From assembly GCA_004431415.1 (NCBI GenBank), contig QPMI01000437.1, positions 1 to 64,000 on the forward strand: DNA of 64,000 nt, given 5' to 3'. The first letter of the stretch is position 1. The number at the start of each line of letters is the position of its first letter. The notes beneath the pieces are model-generated. The model was not told the DNA's origin and did not search any database. It worked only from the letters and a program-made list of their open reading frames with translations. This DNA is from Cyanophora paradoxa (lineage: Eukaryota; Glaucocystophyceae; Cyanophorales; Cyanophoraceae). Positions 11,571 through 23,642 of this stretch are shown here, in pieces. Both the position numbers and the translations under genes were made by a program.

Positions 11571-13826
11571 TCAGGCGAGGTTCACGCCCGGGGGGCGGTA
11601 CGGGCGCGGAGCCCTGGCGATAGGGGCGGGGGCCGGGCTCGCGGCGGCGGCGGCCGGCGCGACGGGATCCGACGCGGAGAGAGACTGCGCGGCAGCCGAT
11701 GCTGCGAGGAGTGGCCCCGAGGCGGGCGGCTCGCGGGGCAGGGGCGAGGACAGGGAAGAGGAGGAGGAAGTGGAGACGGGCGCGGACGGGCCGGTCCCGA
11801 GAGCGAAGAGGGCGGAGCGGTAGGAGGGGGAGGGGGAAGAAGAGGAGACGGCGGAGGGCCCGGCGGGGAGCGGGGAGAGGAGGGGCCAGCCGCCGCCCAC
11901 GGAAACCGGGCCGCCGAGCGAGCCGAGGAAGGGGTCGGGTTGGGGAGATGCCCCGATGCGGGGGAAAACCGCCGCGGGGAAGGCCGGCAGGGGTACGGGC
12001 GAGCGGCTCTCGTACCCCGGCGGGCGCTCGGGGGACGCGCCGCCCCCCTGGGGGGGCGGAGTCTGGTACCGCAGGGGCCGGGGGGCCCAGGGGTCCAGGG
12101 GGGGCTCCTCCGAAACCCCGTACCCCCCGTGAGCGCCCTCCCCCTCCTCCGGGGCGTCCTCGTCCCCCCCTTGGAGCACCATCTCCTCCATGAGCCCGGG
12201 TAGGTCCAGCTCAGGCTCCTCGTCCTCGTACCCCGGTTCGAGGTGGTGGTACCCCGCCGCGCCCTCGAACTCGGCGCCCGGCACAGGTACCCCCACGAAC
12301 GCCTCTCCGTACACGTCGTACCCCGGCGAGCCGAGCGGGGGCCCAGGCCCCGGCTCCGCGGCGCCCATCGGGGCCTCGTGAAGGTACCTGGATTACGGCG
12401 TGAGGCGGGGCAGGGCGGCCGAGGGGCTGGCGCCAATGCAATTCTAGCGACTAGTTTGAGCACTCCTTTGCTAGCAACGCTTCTTCCGCTCCCCTTAGAC
12501 CCTCACGACTCTCGTTCTTACCTGCAGGTCTCGCCACGGGCGCAGAAGCCCCTCGCGAAGAATCGGCAGATCTCCTGCCCGCTGGCACTGCGCGGGCGGG
12601 TCAGAGGACCTCCCAGGACCGGTCCCGGGGTACAGGTACCTGTACAAAGGGCTCGGGGCCGACTCGGCCAGCCTGCGCCGCGGGGGTGAGCGAGAAGAAT
12701 GAAGAAAAAAAGAAAAGTGAATGGCGTACCCCGGGGAGGCGGAGCCCGAGGCGCGGCCGCCCTCCGACCCCTCGAAGAGACCGCGGTCGTGGAAGTACCT
12801 GCGCAATTCAGAATTCAATGAACGACAACTCTCTCGTACGAATTGAACAAAGGGGCGCGGCGCCGACGGACTTGCAGCCGTCGCCCCAGCCGCAGTAGCC
12901 GCGGGCGAAGTAGACGCAGGGTTGGCAGTCGGCGTTGTCGTACGCCGTCGGCCGCTCCGCCTCCTCCCGCTCCCTGCGCGCGCCCGACGGCGGCCGCGGC
13001 CGGCGTGCCGTCAGATAGGAAAGGAGCGGCAGGGCCGGGGGGAGGCCTATGTTCTCTCGCTCGCTAAAAGAAATGCTCTCGGCCTAAGAGGAACAACAAT
13101 GCGCCGGCCGCGGCGCGCGCGCGCGCACCTCGCGATGCGCTCGAGGCGCCGCCGGTGCGCGTCGCTGTTCAGGTGCTGCGGCGGCGGGGACCTTTGAGGA
13201 AGGCGGGGGACGGGTACCCAGGCTCGGGCTAAGGCGCACGTGCTGCATCTGGGCGGCGCTGTTGAAGGTCTTGCCGCAGGGCTCGCAGGCGTGGCCCTCC
13301 GGCCCCCTCTCCTTCTCCTTCTCCTTCTCCTTATCCTTCTCCTTCTTCTCCGCAGCTCCTTTCTCCTTCTTCTCGCTTTCCTTCGTCTTGAGCGAGGCTC
13401 CGCTGGAGGGGCCGGCGGCGGGCGCTTCGGTCGGCGCTGCCGTCGTCGCCGGGGCCGAGGCCGTCGCAGGGGCCGGCGCCGCCGCCGAGGCCGCCGGCGC
13501 CGCCGAGGCCGGCGCTGCTGCGGGTGCGGGTGCCGCGCCGGTTGCGGGGGCGGGAGGGGGGCCGCCTCCTCCTCCCTGGGCGCGGGCGGAGGAGCGGGGG
13601 CGGGGGCAGGAGCAGAGGCGGAGGGCGGGACGGGAGCAGGAGCAGGAGCAGAAGCGGGGGGCGGGGCGGGGCCCGGGCGGGGCGCGGGCCGCCGGAGGAG
13701 CGGCGGCCCTCTCCGGGGCGCCGCACGTCGAAGCTGCGGATGGGGGCGCCGCAGCCGCCGGCGGGGCAGGGCGCCCCCGCCAGCTGCTTGCCGTACCGCC
13801 TCTTCAGCTTGTTCCTAAGTAGAAGT
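11571..13826 (-). CDS. Zinc-finger protein with split matrin/U1-type and CCCH fingers
   Basis: Read on the minus strand, several exons carry recognisable zinc-binding patterns. Near 13735-13826 an exon reads LKRRYGKQLAGAPCPAGGCG. Near 13256-13400 a Lys/Glu-rich helix leads into CEPCGKTFNSAAQMQH. A GTGCGC intron interrupts the finger, and it resumes at about 13136-13190 with HLNSDAHRRRLERI, together giving C-x2-C-x12-H-x5-H as in matrin/U1-type fingers of RNA-binding proteins. A further exon near 12880-12965 reads DCQPCVYFARGYCGWGDGCK, which looks like most of a CCCH finger with its last ligand in the next exon. A Pro/Ser-rich open frame to 11571 may be the C-terminal tail. An RNA-processing role is likely from finger types, but exon joins are unverified. 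Confidence 0.45.
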
Positions 13827-13849
13827 CCGATAAGTACAATAATAATCTA

Positions 13850-14520
13850 GCAAGCGGGGCTTGTAACCATAACAGTAACAAAAGTCTTGTAATTGTTTAA
13901 CGGTGAGAGTCTCCTAGAGAGGAGGGCGGGGCGGGGGACGAGCCGAGCAGAATCTAAGAAGAGTCTAATGAGAATCTAATAAGAGCCTAGTAAGAACAAT
14001 ACAATGAGAATCTAACAATCTAACAAGGACGGACCAGCAAGTCTTGTGGAGGAGGGCGCCGCAGCCGCGCGCGCAGCCGACCTCCACCATGCTGCCGGGC
14101 GCGCGCGCGCTCGCTCGTTAAGAACAAGAATTCGAGGGCGGGCGGGCGGCGCGGGTTGCTATTGTTGTTAAGAACTCGGCAGGCGAGACTATAAGCTCTA
14201 CAAATCAGGAATCTTGTAGAGCGGGCGGGCGGGCGGGCGGGCGGGCGGCGCCGCGCACTCCGTTGAACAGATTATAGGAGGTCTATATCATATAAGAAGT
14301 CTATCCCCGGACACCATAAGACACAATAAGAATCAAACGCGCGCACTCCTCGCTGGGGCGGATGAGGGCGCCGAGGTCGCAGGCCGGGTCGCTGCACCTG
14401 CGCGGCGATACACGTCAGACAGAGTTTGAAGACTCTATAAGACTTCCTTCAAGACTTTTTAGAGGCTGCTTATAGGCTTTTCGTTGGATTCTTATAGGCT
14501 GCTTATAGGCTTTTTGTTAG
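13850..14520. other. Non-coding stretch with AGAATCTAATAAG-type motifs and G-rich repeats
   Basis: No gene is seen. AT-rich words such as GAATCTAA, GTCTAATAAGA and CTTATAAGA recur between blocks of GGGC repeats. The same words recur in probable introns at 15100-15900, 17650-17850, 22070-22100 and 22850-22930. Confidence 0.35.
14221..14248. repeat. (GGGC)n microsatellite
   Basis: About six consecutive GGGC units. It could form a G-quadruplex. Confidence 0.85.
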
Positions 14521-17500
14521 ATTTCTTTAAGGGCGCACCAGGGGCCGGCCTCGCCTCTCCCCGCCTCCTGCTCGCCCCCTGCCGGGGCCGGGGCCGGGGC
14601 CCCCTCCGGCGCCTCGGGCTTCGGGTCCTCCCCCTCGGCTTCCCCCCCTTCGTCGGCCTCGCCCCCGCCCCCGCCCCCGCCCCCGCCCCCGCCCTCGCCC
14701 TCGCCGGACGACGAGGGGCCGGCCCCGCCGGCTCCCTCTTCCTGCTCCTCGCTGCGCCGCGCGGCCTCGGCCGCGGCCTCCTCCTGCGCCGCCTGCGCCG
14801 CCAGGGCCTTCGCGCGCCGCGCCCGCGCCCTGCGCAGATTGTGAGGCCGCGGTGTCGGAGATTATTAATTAAGGGCCACCGCACTCACTCTTCGAGGATT
14901 GGCGACTGATGAGAGGAAGAAGAGGAGGATGGGGCGGAGGAGGAGGAGGAAGCGGCGGCCTCCGCCGCCTCGCATGCCGCCGCGCACTCCGTGTAGCGAG
15001 CCAGCCCGTGAAGGCACCCTGCCGCAGGCCCTGTGAGGAACAGCGGCAAGGCGAAGAAAGGAGGAGCGGGGGAGGCGCCTCTAGATCCACTCAAACATTG
15101 TCATTATTATCTAATTCTAGAAAGTAGAAGGTCTAATTCCATTGAGCGCGGGAGGCGCGCACGGGCCCGGCCGAGGTGCGCCTCCGCGTCGGCCCCGTCC
15201 CTCTGCACGAGCGGGCGGGGGGCGCGAGTGAGGATCCAGCGAGAGGAGTCCGATGAGAGGCGGGCGGGCGGGCGGCTAGCTAGAGCAGAGCAGAGCAGAG
15301 CGCAGAGCGTCTAACTAGAATTCAATACGAGTTAATTGTAAGAAGAACGGGTGGACGGCGACGGCGGCATCCCAGAGCGGAAGGGCGTCTAACTAGAGTC
15401 ATAGAAGAATCTAAGAATCTTATAAGAGTCTTATGAGAGCCTAACGGGAGTCTAATTATAAAAAGAAAGGGCGGACGGCAACGGCGGCGTCCCAGAGCCG
15501 AAGGGCGTCTTTCCAGCGGGAGGCCTTCATCAGAGAGGCCGCCAGAGCCTGCCGTAAATTGATTCTCATTAGATTCTTCAATAAGAATCTTGTTAGATTT
15601 GATATGTAATTATATAGGAGCCGCACCCGCTCCTTTGCGAAGCGACTGCTGTCGGCGGCGGCCGCGGCGGCGGCGGCTGCTGCGGCGGCCTGGGCGCGCG
15701 CCGGGGCCGGGGCCGGAGAGGCGGATGCGCTGTCGCCGAGCGCGTCGGAGGGCGAGTAGGGTACAACCTTCCCTCGGGCCGCATCCACCGGGAAGCCTGC
15801 ATAGAAAATGCGGAGTAATCAGATCGTATACAACACCTCTTAGATTCCTCGCTGTTAGATTGTATCCGGCTCCTATTCGATTTCTTCTTACTAGATCATA
15901 ACATGAGAGTGTGGCGCCTGTGCTCGGGGCGGGGCAAAGCGGGGCGCGGCGCGGCGGGGCGGGGCGGGCCCAGGCCTTAGTAAACACTCGAGGCGTGCGG
16001 CGGGGCGGGGCGGGGTGGGGCGAGGCGGGGCGCGGCGGGGCGGGCCTAGACCTTAGCACACGCTCATTAAATGGAGTCTAATGGTGGGGTTTTAGAGTAG
16101 GGCGGGGCGGAGCGGGACGGGGCCGGGCGGATATAGCTCTTCCAGTAGCCGCTGCTTAATTTACGGTTCTATCGTAGACCGGGCCTGGCGGGGCCGGGCG
16201 GGGCGGGGCGGGGCGGGGCGGGGGCACCGCAGTGGCGGCCGTTGGGGCCCGTGGCGAAGACGACGAAGACGGGCAGGCGGGCGACGAGGGGCGCCAGCGC
16301 CCTGCGCGGCGGCGAGGCCGAGGGCGTTAGTTGCCAAGGGAGGAGTCGCCTCGCAAGATTCGAGGGGCCGAGGGAGGGGGGCGGGGGCGGACGAGGGGCG
16401 GCCAAGGCGTTAGTTGAGGGAGGGCGCTAAGTAGCTAATAGCATTTAAGTAAGCGGGCGTAAGATGTATTTAATGTATTTAAGTAAGATGGAAGGGGAGA
16501 TGTATATCTAAGTTAGCTCTGATAATGTATTTAAGTAAGATGGAAGGGGAGCGGGCGGGCGGGGGCGGGGGCGGGGGCGGGGGCGGACGGGGGGAAGGTG
16601 TGGAGCGGGGCGCAGTCGGGGGCGGGCCCCGACCCGAACTCCGCGGCGAGGATGTGGTGGATCATGTCGCTCCGCAGGCCCAGCTGCGGCGCGGTGGGCG
16701 GGCGGGCGGGCCCTCGTCAGAATCTTGTGAGAGGGAGATCTAGAAGCGGGATCTAACACGATTCTTCCGAGACTGCTAACAGATCCTTGTATTGACAGAC
16801 TGCTAATGATAGATCCTTACAAGAACAAGATTCTGACGGACCTTGGCGAGGACGCAGATGCGGGCGGTGATGCCGAGGGCCTCGGCGCCCTCGCCCAGCA
16901 GCCGCCCCACGGCGTCGCCCAGGGAGGGCCACGTGGCCGCCGCCCGGGGGCGGCCCAGCCCCGCGGGGAGCGGCGCGAAGGCGGCGGAGAGGCAGACGGA
17001 GAGGAGCATCGCCTGCGATCAGATCAGATCGGATCAAATTAGGTTGGTCGTCATTAAGAGATAGATTGCGGCACCTGGCCGGGGCGCGGGCGCTCGCAGG
17101 CGGAGGCTGCGCAGGCGGCGAAGGGCGAGGCCTCGTCGCCGCCCCAGTCCAGGCCGCTGCAGTCGGGGAGCTGGAAGAGGGGCCGGAGCCCCAGGCAGGC
17201 CCGCAGGACCTGGGGTCGGACGCGATCAGATCAGATCGATCAGATCAGATCAGATCAGATGTGATCAGATCAGATCAGATGTGAGCGGATTGGTTTCGTA
17301 CCCCGGAGAGCTCATCCGGCCCCCGCGAGCGCCGCCACTTTGCAAGCGCACGCGACACCGCTGCGAACGCCGGCGATATCAGTTCAGATCGGATCAGATC
17401 AGATCGAATCGGATCAGATCTGATCTGATCTGTTCTGACGCTTTGCCTCGCACCCTTCTCGACCTCTGCGCGGAGCGGGGAAGATCAGATCAGACTCAGA

Positions 17501-20240
17501 TGAGGCGGCGGGCGGCTGGGGTAGGGGGGCCCGGGTCGCACCGCCGATGCGCTGCGTGATGGCGAGGCCTGCGGGGCGGGGGGCGCGGTCCGTAAGGGGT
17601 GCGAAGGCGGGTACGGTGGCGGCGGCGCCCCGGACAGCCTTAATAGCAGATTAACACTCATCATGTAGGATTCTTATAAGATTCAAATTAGATTCATGTT
17701 AGGCGGGGGCGCGGGCAGGCACCGAGGTCGACGGCCTTGGTCCGGCACGGCTCCAGGAGAGCCTCGGGGCCTGCCGCACCGGAAAGGATTAGATTCGATC
17801 TCTTAAGAATCTTAGAAGAGTTTGCGTTAGAATCTCACAAGAACTGCTGCAAGGCGCACCGAGGAAGACGCAGGCGAGCCGCGCGGCCTCGCACGTGTCG
17901 CAGCCGTAGACGGCCCGGCGCCCCGCGCCGCCCCGCGCCGCCGGCGTCGGGAACCTCCGGTCGGGGGGGCAGAGGCGCGCGGGGGACGCCTCCAGATCCG
18001 CCGCGGCGTAGCGGGGCGTGACTGCGTACAGGGCGAACGTGAGAAAGCTTAAGAGGACATGACTGAACTGGGGCGCACAGGGGTAGACGGGGGCGCGGGA
18101 GGGGTCGGAGGCGGCGGCGAAGGCGAAGGGGACGTGGGCGGGGCAGGCGGGGTTGCCCTTGACGGGGGGTACGATGCGCAGCTCGACGTCGAGCAGCTCC
18201 GGCCGGAAGCACAGCGACCGCGCCAGCAGCTGCGCACGAAGCCGAGTGAGAGCGCACGGGAAACGGGGGGGGGAGGGGGGCGAGGCGAGGCGAGGGAGGG
18301 GAGAGATCTAAGGATGCGAAATCTGTAGTCTTATAGCGTCTAACTATCTCATCTACTAGTCTTCTGGGTGACCGAAGAGCGCGGCGGGGAGGGCGCACGG
18401 CGAGCTGGTCGGGGGAGGCGGAGGCGGTGACGGGGTACGGGACGTCGCCGCGCTCGGCGGGGAGCAGCTCCTCGATCAGCACCCGCATCGTCGGCGCCCC
18501 GCCTGCCGGGGCAAGCGGTACGTCAGAGTTCGGAGGTCAGAGGTGACAGATCGGAGGAGAGACGTAAGAGAGATAGATGGGCGGCGGAGGGCTCGGGCGG
18601 CGTCCCCTCGGATCGAGGGGAGGCCGGACGCGGGGGGCGGGCAAGCGGACGGGCAAGCGGATGGATGGATGCGTGAATGGGCGGCGGGGGCCTAGGGCTC
18701 GGGCGGCGCCCCCTCGAGCTAGCCACTCCCTTGGAGCCCGGGGGCGGGGGGGCGGGTGCCGGGCGGGCGGGCGGGCGGGCGGGCGGGGGGGGATCGGATC
18801 GCCACGGACCGCCATCGTTCTGGATCGATTCCACGAAGTCCCGCACCAGCTCGAACAGGCACCAGCGCTGAGCGAGCGGAGGAGGGGGCCAGTTCGAATT
18901 CGAGGAGAGAACAACGATCTTATAAAGAGTCTAATAAGACTAGTAGGACGGAATGTAATGGGCCCAGCACCAGGCACCAGCGCTCAGCTGAGCGGAGGAG
19001 GCTCTCGGGCGGCCGGGCCGGGGGGCGATGGGGGGTACAGGCGCACCTCGAACCAAAGGTTGATGGGCCCGCAGTCGGTCGTGCAGCGGTCGGCGGCCGA
19101 GACCAGCTCCTGCGGGGCGGTTCAGGGGAAAGGAGGGGGGGAGGGGGGAGGGGAGGGGGGGTAGTAGCGCGGTGGCGCGGGGGCGGGGCGGGAAGAGAGC
19201 GCCGAAGAAGGTTAGACTAGGGTCAAAGCCGAAGCCGGGGCGCCGAAGACTAGATTGCTCAGACGAGGGTCGTCGGGTGGGGGGTGGGGGGGGTGGAAGA
19301 CGGGGGGGTACGCGCCTCAGTGGCGCGGGCGGGGCTCGGGCAGCGCCCGTCCCTCTCTATAGCATCGCGCAGCTCCTCGATCCGCTGCGGTGAAAGGGAA
19401 GGGCTGAGGGCGAGGGATGAGGGGGCGGGGCGGCGGCCCGTCTGACCTCTCGCCGCTCGTGGCGCCCCTTCGAGCGCTCCCCCACCAGCGCGAACGCCTG
19501 CGCCGAAAAAGCGGAGCCGTCGGCGTCGGAGGTGGGGGGAGGGAGGGGGGTACGCACGTGGTGGAATATGACCAGGGTCATGCCTGCAGGCACGCGGTCC
19601 GGTACCAGTCAGGTGCGCGGCTGCGGGGCGGGCGGGCGGGCGGGCGGGCGGGCGGGAAGCGGGGACGAACGCACTCCTTAGCAGAGAAGCAAACGTGGCG
19701 ACTGTAATCGGGGGCGCGGGGTCAGCGGAGCGGGGCGGAGGGGCGCGGCGAAAATGCCGGGCCGGGCCGGACTTTGAGTCGAAATCGACTGCTTGATGAG
19801 AAGTATGTGCAGGGGCGGCTCCGGGGGGCGCGCTGCGCGGCGCGCAGGCATCGGATGCGCGCGCGCAGCGGCGGCGGTGGGGCGCCCGGCGCACCGACGG
19901 GAGGCGCGGCCGGTGCCGGTGCCGGGGCGGGTGGCGGGGCGCTCGAGGACGGCCTGGGGCTCCCATCTCCCGCTTTCGCGGTGACAGCGCCCGCCGCATC
20001 GGGTTCAGGGGTGCGCCGCTCGGGCCTGATGGCGCGCACGACCCGCCGCGGGCCAAATGGGGCGGGGCTGGCCGACGCGCCGGTGCTGCCCGTGCCGTCC
20101 CCGGCCGCCGCGGCGGCAGGCTCGGGCGCCCGCACACGCCCGACAAACTCCACGGTCACTTCCTCTTCCACAATGACCTCCACGTCGATGCCCGATGCCC
20201 GGCAGTCGCGCTTCATGCAGGTGCAGACAGCTCGGGCCAT
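14520..20240 (-). CDS. Unresolved multi-exon minus-strand gene or genes, unknown function
   Basis: Reverse-strand coding fragments flanked by CAG acceptors and GTGCGC donors recur through this interval, but I cannot assign them to a family or fix the joins. The most 5' candidate starts with MARAVCTCMKRDCRASG at 20240. Further fragments: QAFALVGERSKGRHERRE near 19490, QRIEELRDAIERDGRC near 19380, ELVSAADRCTTDCGPINLWF near 19110, RWCLFELVRDFVESIQNDGG near 18860, MRVLIEELLPAERGDVPYPV near 18488, LLARSLCFRPELLDVELRIV near 18225, YGCDTCEAARLACVFLG near 17900, a hydrophobic stretch LLSVCLSAAFAPLPAGLG near 17008, and LGLRSDMIHHILAAEFGSG near 16680. Ala/Glu-rich helices at about 15780-15640 and 14840-14540 may belong to the same or another gene. 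Introns carry GATCA and GGGC repeats. Confidence 0.3.
17016..17436. repeat. GATCA pentanucleotide arrays (three clusters)
   Basis: Runs of GATCA, with GATCG/GATCT variants, occupy 17018-17037, about 17225-17281 and about 17385-17436, all in probable introns. A fourth short array lies at about 23308-23345. The arrays are imperfect tandem repeats rich in GATC. Confidence 0.8.
18767..18790. repeat. (GGGC)n microsatellite
   Basis: About six GGGC units run into a G-tract, in a probable intron of the minus-strand gene. Confidence 0.8.
19626..19656. repeat. (GGGC)n microsatellite
   Basis: Seven consecutive GGGC units. Confidence 0.85.
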
Positions 20241-20616
20241 GTGAGAGCGGCAGGGCTTCAATCGCCGTGCGGCGGGCCTGCTCCGCCTCTCGTTGAGGGC
20301 GCTCCTTCAACTCTCACGCCGGCATACGCGCTCTGCGTCGGAGTGCTGCGCGCGGGTGAAGGCCTGTCAGGCGAGTGCGCTTGCGGGTGATCGGGGGCGG
20401 TTGCAAGGACGGGGCCACGCACAACCATGCGCCCACAATGGCCGTTCGCCTCAGGCGGCTCGCCCGAAGAACGACCACATCGACCCGAAGACTCAAGTCC
20501 GCTGCGTTCGGGCTGCCACCGACTGACTGAGCGAGACCGACAACACCGAAAGCGTGTGCCTGCGTGAGAGCCGGTGAAGAAGTGACCGCCGAGGGGGGTA
20601 GTGTCAACTCGAACGC

Positions 20617-23600
20617 ATGGTCGCAGCGACGGCGGCAGCGCCAGTCGGCGCGGCTGTACCGATGAGCTGCGATGAAGCCGAGAGCGAAGGTGACCGGACG
20701 TCGCCCCTCCCGCCAGTCTGCTCGAACGCCTCCCTTGACTCGCGTCTGCCCCTCGCGCACGCAGAGCTCGTATCAGTCGTGTTCACTTGGCCCTTCTTGG
20801 TTTCAAAAGAAGCGCTCCTCGTGTTGGGCAGCTGGTGCTCTTCTCCGCTTGCGCGTCGCCGGCCGTCGCTTGACCGTACGATCCTCTGCAGGGATGAGTT
20901 GCCTATTGCGATGCAGAGGACGCCAGAGGGCTTGCACCAGTGCCGCATTCGGGTGCGGCCGGGTGTGCACATCTACCGGTGCGCGCGGCGCGGCAGCGCG
21001 ACGGCGCCTGAGCCTCCCGTGAGCTCCTCTCGCAGGTTCATCGTGGACGGAATAGCTTGCTACGCGCCGACCCAGCCGCTCACGACGTCGCCGAGGGGAG
21101 ACATCCGCAACTTCGTCCTCGTCCCTCCCGCGGCCGCGCAGCAGGAGGGCCTCTCGCAGGCGGCCCTCGCGGAGGCGGACCTCCAGATGCGCCGCGGGAT
21201 GCGCTGCCGCAAGTCCTCGAGCACTCCCGAGCTCAAGTTTCTTCTCCTGGACGACCTTGCCGAGGAGAGCGGCGAGGAGAACGAGGAGGAGAGCGACGAC
21301 GACGGGGCGGAGCTCGCGGCCGACGCGGAGGAGGCGGCGGGCCGCTGCAGCCCGGAAGGCGTCCCCGTAGACGGCGCGGAGGAGGCGGGAGAGGCGGGAG
21401 AGGCGGGCGAGCCCAACGGCGGCGGCGCCACCGCCAACCACCACCACCACCACCACCTCGGGACGGTCCTCGCGGACCACGACAAGCCGCGAAAGCGTGG
21501 CAAGCCGCGGCGGAAACTCCAGAGTGCGCGCGCCTGCGCGCCGCGCCGAGTCTGCTCGGCCGAGCCTCGCCGCCCGCGCAGTGGGGAAGATCGTGCAGTA
21601 CCGGAACAAGCAGATGGGCGAAGAGGACGACCAGCTGATGAAGAAGGCCAGGATGTGGGCCAAGAGCGAGCGCTTCTTCACCCCCTTCGACGCCAAGGTT
21701 CGCCCCGCCTTCTCCCTTTGAGCCTTCCGCCGAGCGAACGTTCGTTCGTCGACGCGCGCGCCCCCACAGGTCGTCTTTCCCCGCGCGCCCTCCTCCTCGG
21801 GCTTCAGCGTCGGCGGCGCCTCCTCCGGGTTCGACTCCCGCAGGTGCCTTTTCCTCTCCTTTTCCTCCTTTCTTTCCTTCCTTTTCCTTCCTTCTTACCG
21901 GGCCGGGCCGCGCAGCACGAGCCGCAGCGCATCTTATGTAGAATTTCCGTGGGCGGGCGCCGGGCACCCCGAGACCCCCCGCTCCGTCGCCTCGGGCACC
22001 CCCAACAACTCCTATCCCGCCTGGGTTCGCCCCGCCGCGACCCGACCCGCCACAATCTCCAATAAACTAAAAGAGCCTAATAAGAAACCTGACGAGAATG
22101 AATGAACGCAGTACGACGTGAACGAGCTGCCCTTCTTCGTGCGGGCGGCGCTCGCCTCCGAGGAGGGGGAGGGCCCCCGGCTCTACTGCTGGAACCCGGT
22201 GCGGCTCTTCTACAAATAGATAAAGTTCTAACGACTAGGCGGGGCTTCCCGTCCATTAAGATCTCGCCCCTCGCCCTCGTCCGCGCTGTGATGCGCCACC
22301 CGCCCGCCCGCCCACCCGCCCGCGCCGCCCGCCCCCACCTGCACTGGCGGGCTAGGGGCCGGCACATAGCTACCCAGCAAGCTAACTAAGTAGCTAGCAA
22401 GCTGTCCAGGGCCGCCCGGGCCCTCCTCCCCCTTCCTTCCCCCCTCACCCCCCCCACTTCTCACCCCCCCCCCCCCCCCCCTTTCCCTTTTCAGGAGGAT
22501 CGGCACGCGGACGTGGCGCTCACGCACTCGAACCTCTGCGCCTCCAAGTCCCAGGTCCGCATCTACCCCCTTCTTCTCCCCTCTTCTCTCTCTCTCTCTC
22601 TCCCCCCCCCCCCCCCCCCCCCGCCAGTCGTCGGCCCCCGGACGGCCATCTATAGAGGGGATGCTTGATAGCTTGCTGGCTAGATACCTTGCTGGCTCTC
22701 CGGCTAGCTCCCCCCCCCCCCCCCCCCCCCCCCGCTCGCCCTGGAACAAACGCCTCTGAGAACTTCGTTCGCAGCCGGGGCTCTACCGGACCGTGCGGGC
22801 CGCCTGCGCCGTCCCCGCCAACCGCCTCTCCTACTTCGAGGTCCGCCCTACGAGAATCTCACACAAATCTTATACAGAATCTCTTACAATCTTACATATA
22901 AATCCAGCAAGAGATCCTCTAAGAGTAATATGCAAGAGACCTGACGGAGCCCGGCCCGCCCGCCAGATGCACCTCTCGGCGGGGACGGACGCGAAGGGCA
23001 TCTGCCTCGGCGTCGCCACGCGGCGGCTCGCCACGAACGCCCTCTGCGGCTCCGACGGCTCCTCCCTCGGCTGGTACAGGCGAGCGAGCAATCTGCTTCC
23101 TTTCCATATTCTTGTGCGGTTTCTAACAGAGCGTCTGCAGCTCGGGGGACATCGTCTTCGCGGGGGAGTGGCGCGAGTTCTCGCGGGAGGGCATCCGCGG
23201 GGGCCAGACGGCCGGCGTCCTCGTGCACCTCGCCCAGCCCGGGGGCCCCGGCGAGGCCGCGCAGGCCTCCCTCTCCTTCTTCCTCGACGGCCGGGTCAGC
23301 CATCCGGATCAAATCAGATCAGATCTGATCTGAGCCGATCTGAGCTGAGCCGAACTGAGATGCGGCGCCCCCGCTCCCCCCGCAGCCCGTCGGCTCGGTC
23401 AGCCAGCCCGTCGCCGTCCCCGCCGACGCGGGGCCCCTGTACCCCTGCCTCACCCTCGTGCGCCTTCCCCCCCCCCCTCCACCCCCACCCCTCCCTCTCA
23501 GCCCGGCTGACCCCTTCTTTTCGACTGTGCCCAGTACAATATGAGCTCGAAGGTCATATGCCACTTCGCCGCGCCCGACATCCGTTACCGCTCGCACCTC

Positions 23601-23642
23601 CCGCCCCACTGCTGCTCCCTCGACGGCGTACCCCTCTCGTGA
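20617..23642 (+). CDS. CBM48 (AMPK-beta-type glycogen-binding) plus SPRY domain protein
   Basis: A multi-exon gene with two recognisable domains. Exon 1 (20617-20978) holds the first half of an AMPK-beta/CBM48 module (VFTWPFLVSKEALLVLGSW, then RVRPGVHIYR). After a GTGCGC-CAG intron, exon 2 from 21036 completes it with FIVDGIACYAPTQPLTTSPR; the join Y-R-F-I-V-D-G is in frame. A long acidic Glu/Asp stretch and a natural six-His run follow. Later exons give KIVQYRNKQMGEEDDQ (about 21590), YDVNELPFFVRAALASEE (about 22115), and a SPRY/B30.2 domain over 22500-23600 (YRTVRAACAVPANRLSYFEV, GICLGVATRRLATNALC, LSFFLDGRPVGSVSQPVAV, YPCLTL). The stop is TGA at 23640-23642. CBM48 binds alpha-glucans and SPRY is a protein-interaction fold, so a storage-glucan-linked scaffold is plausible but inferred. 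Confidence 0.7.
22583..22732. repeat. (CT)n and poly-C tracts in introns
   Basis: A CT dinucleotide run (about 22583-22602) is followed by a 20-base C run, with a second C run of about 23 bases at 22710-22732. Another C run is at about 22465-22482. These separate short exons of the CBM48-SPRY gene. Confidence 0.85.

Noticed and set aside
13240-13822. Long plus-strand ORFs rich in Arg, Gly and Ala
   Set aside because: They are shadows of minus-strand exons with zinc-finger motifs; in GC-rich DNA stops are rare in all frames.
21440-21457. Six-histidine run that could suggest a cloning tag
   Set aside because: It lies inside a natural exon of the CBM48-SPRY gene within a low-complexity linker and has no vector sequence around it.
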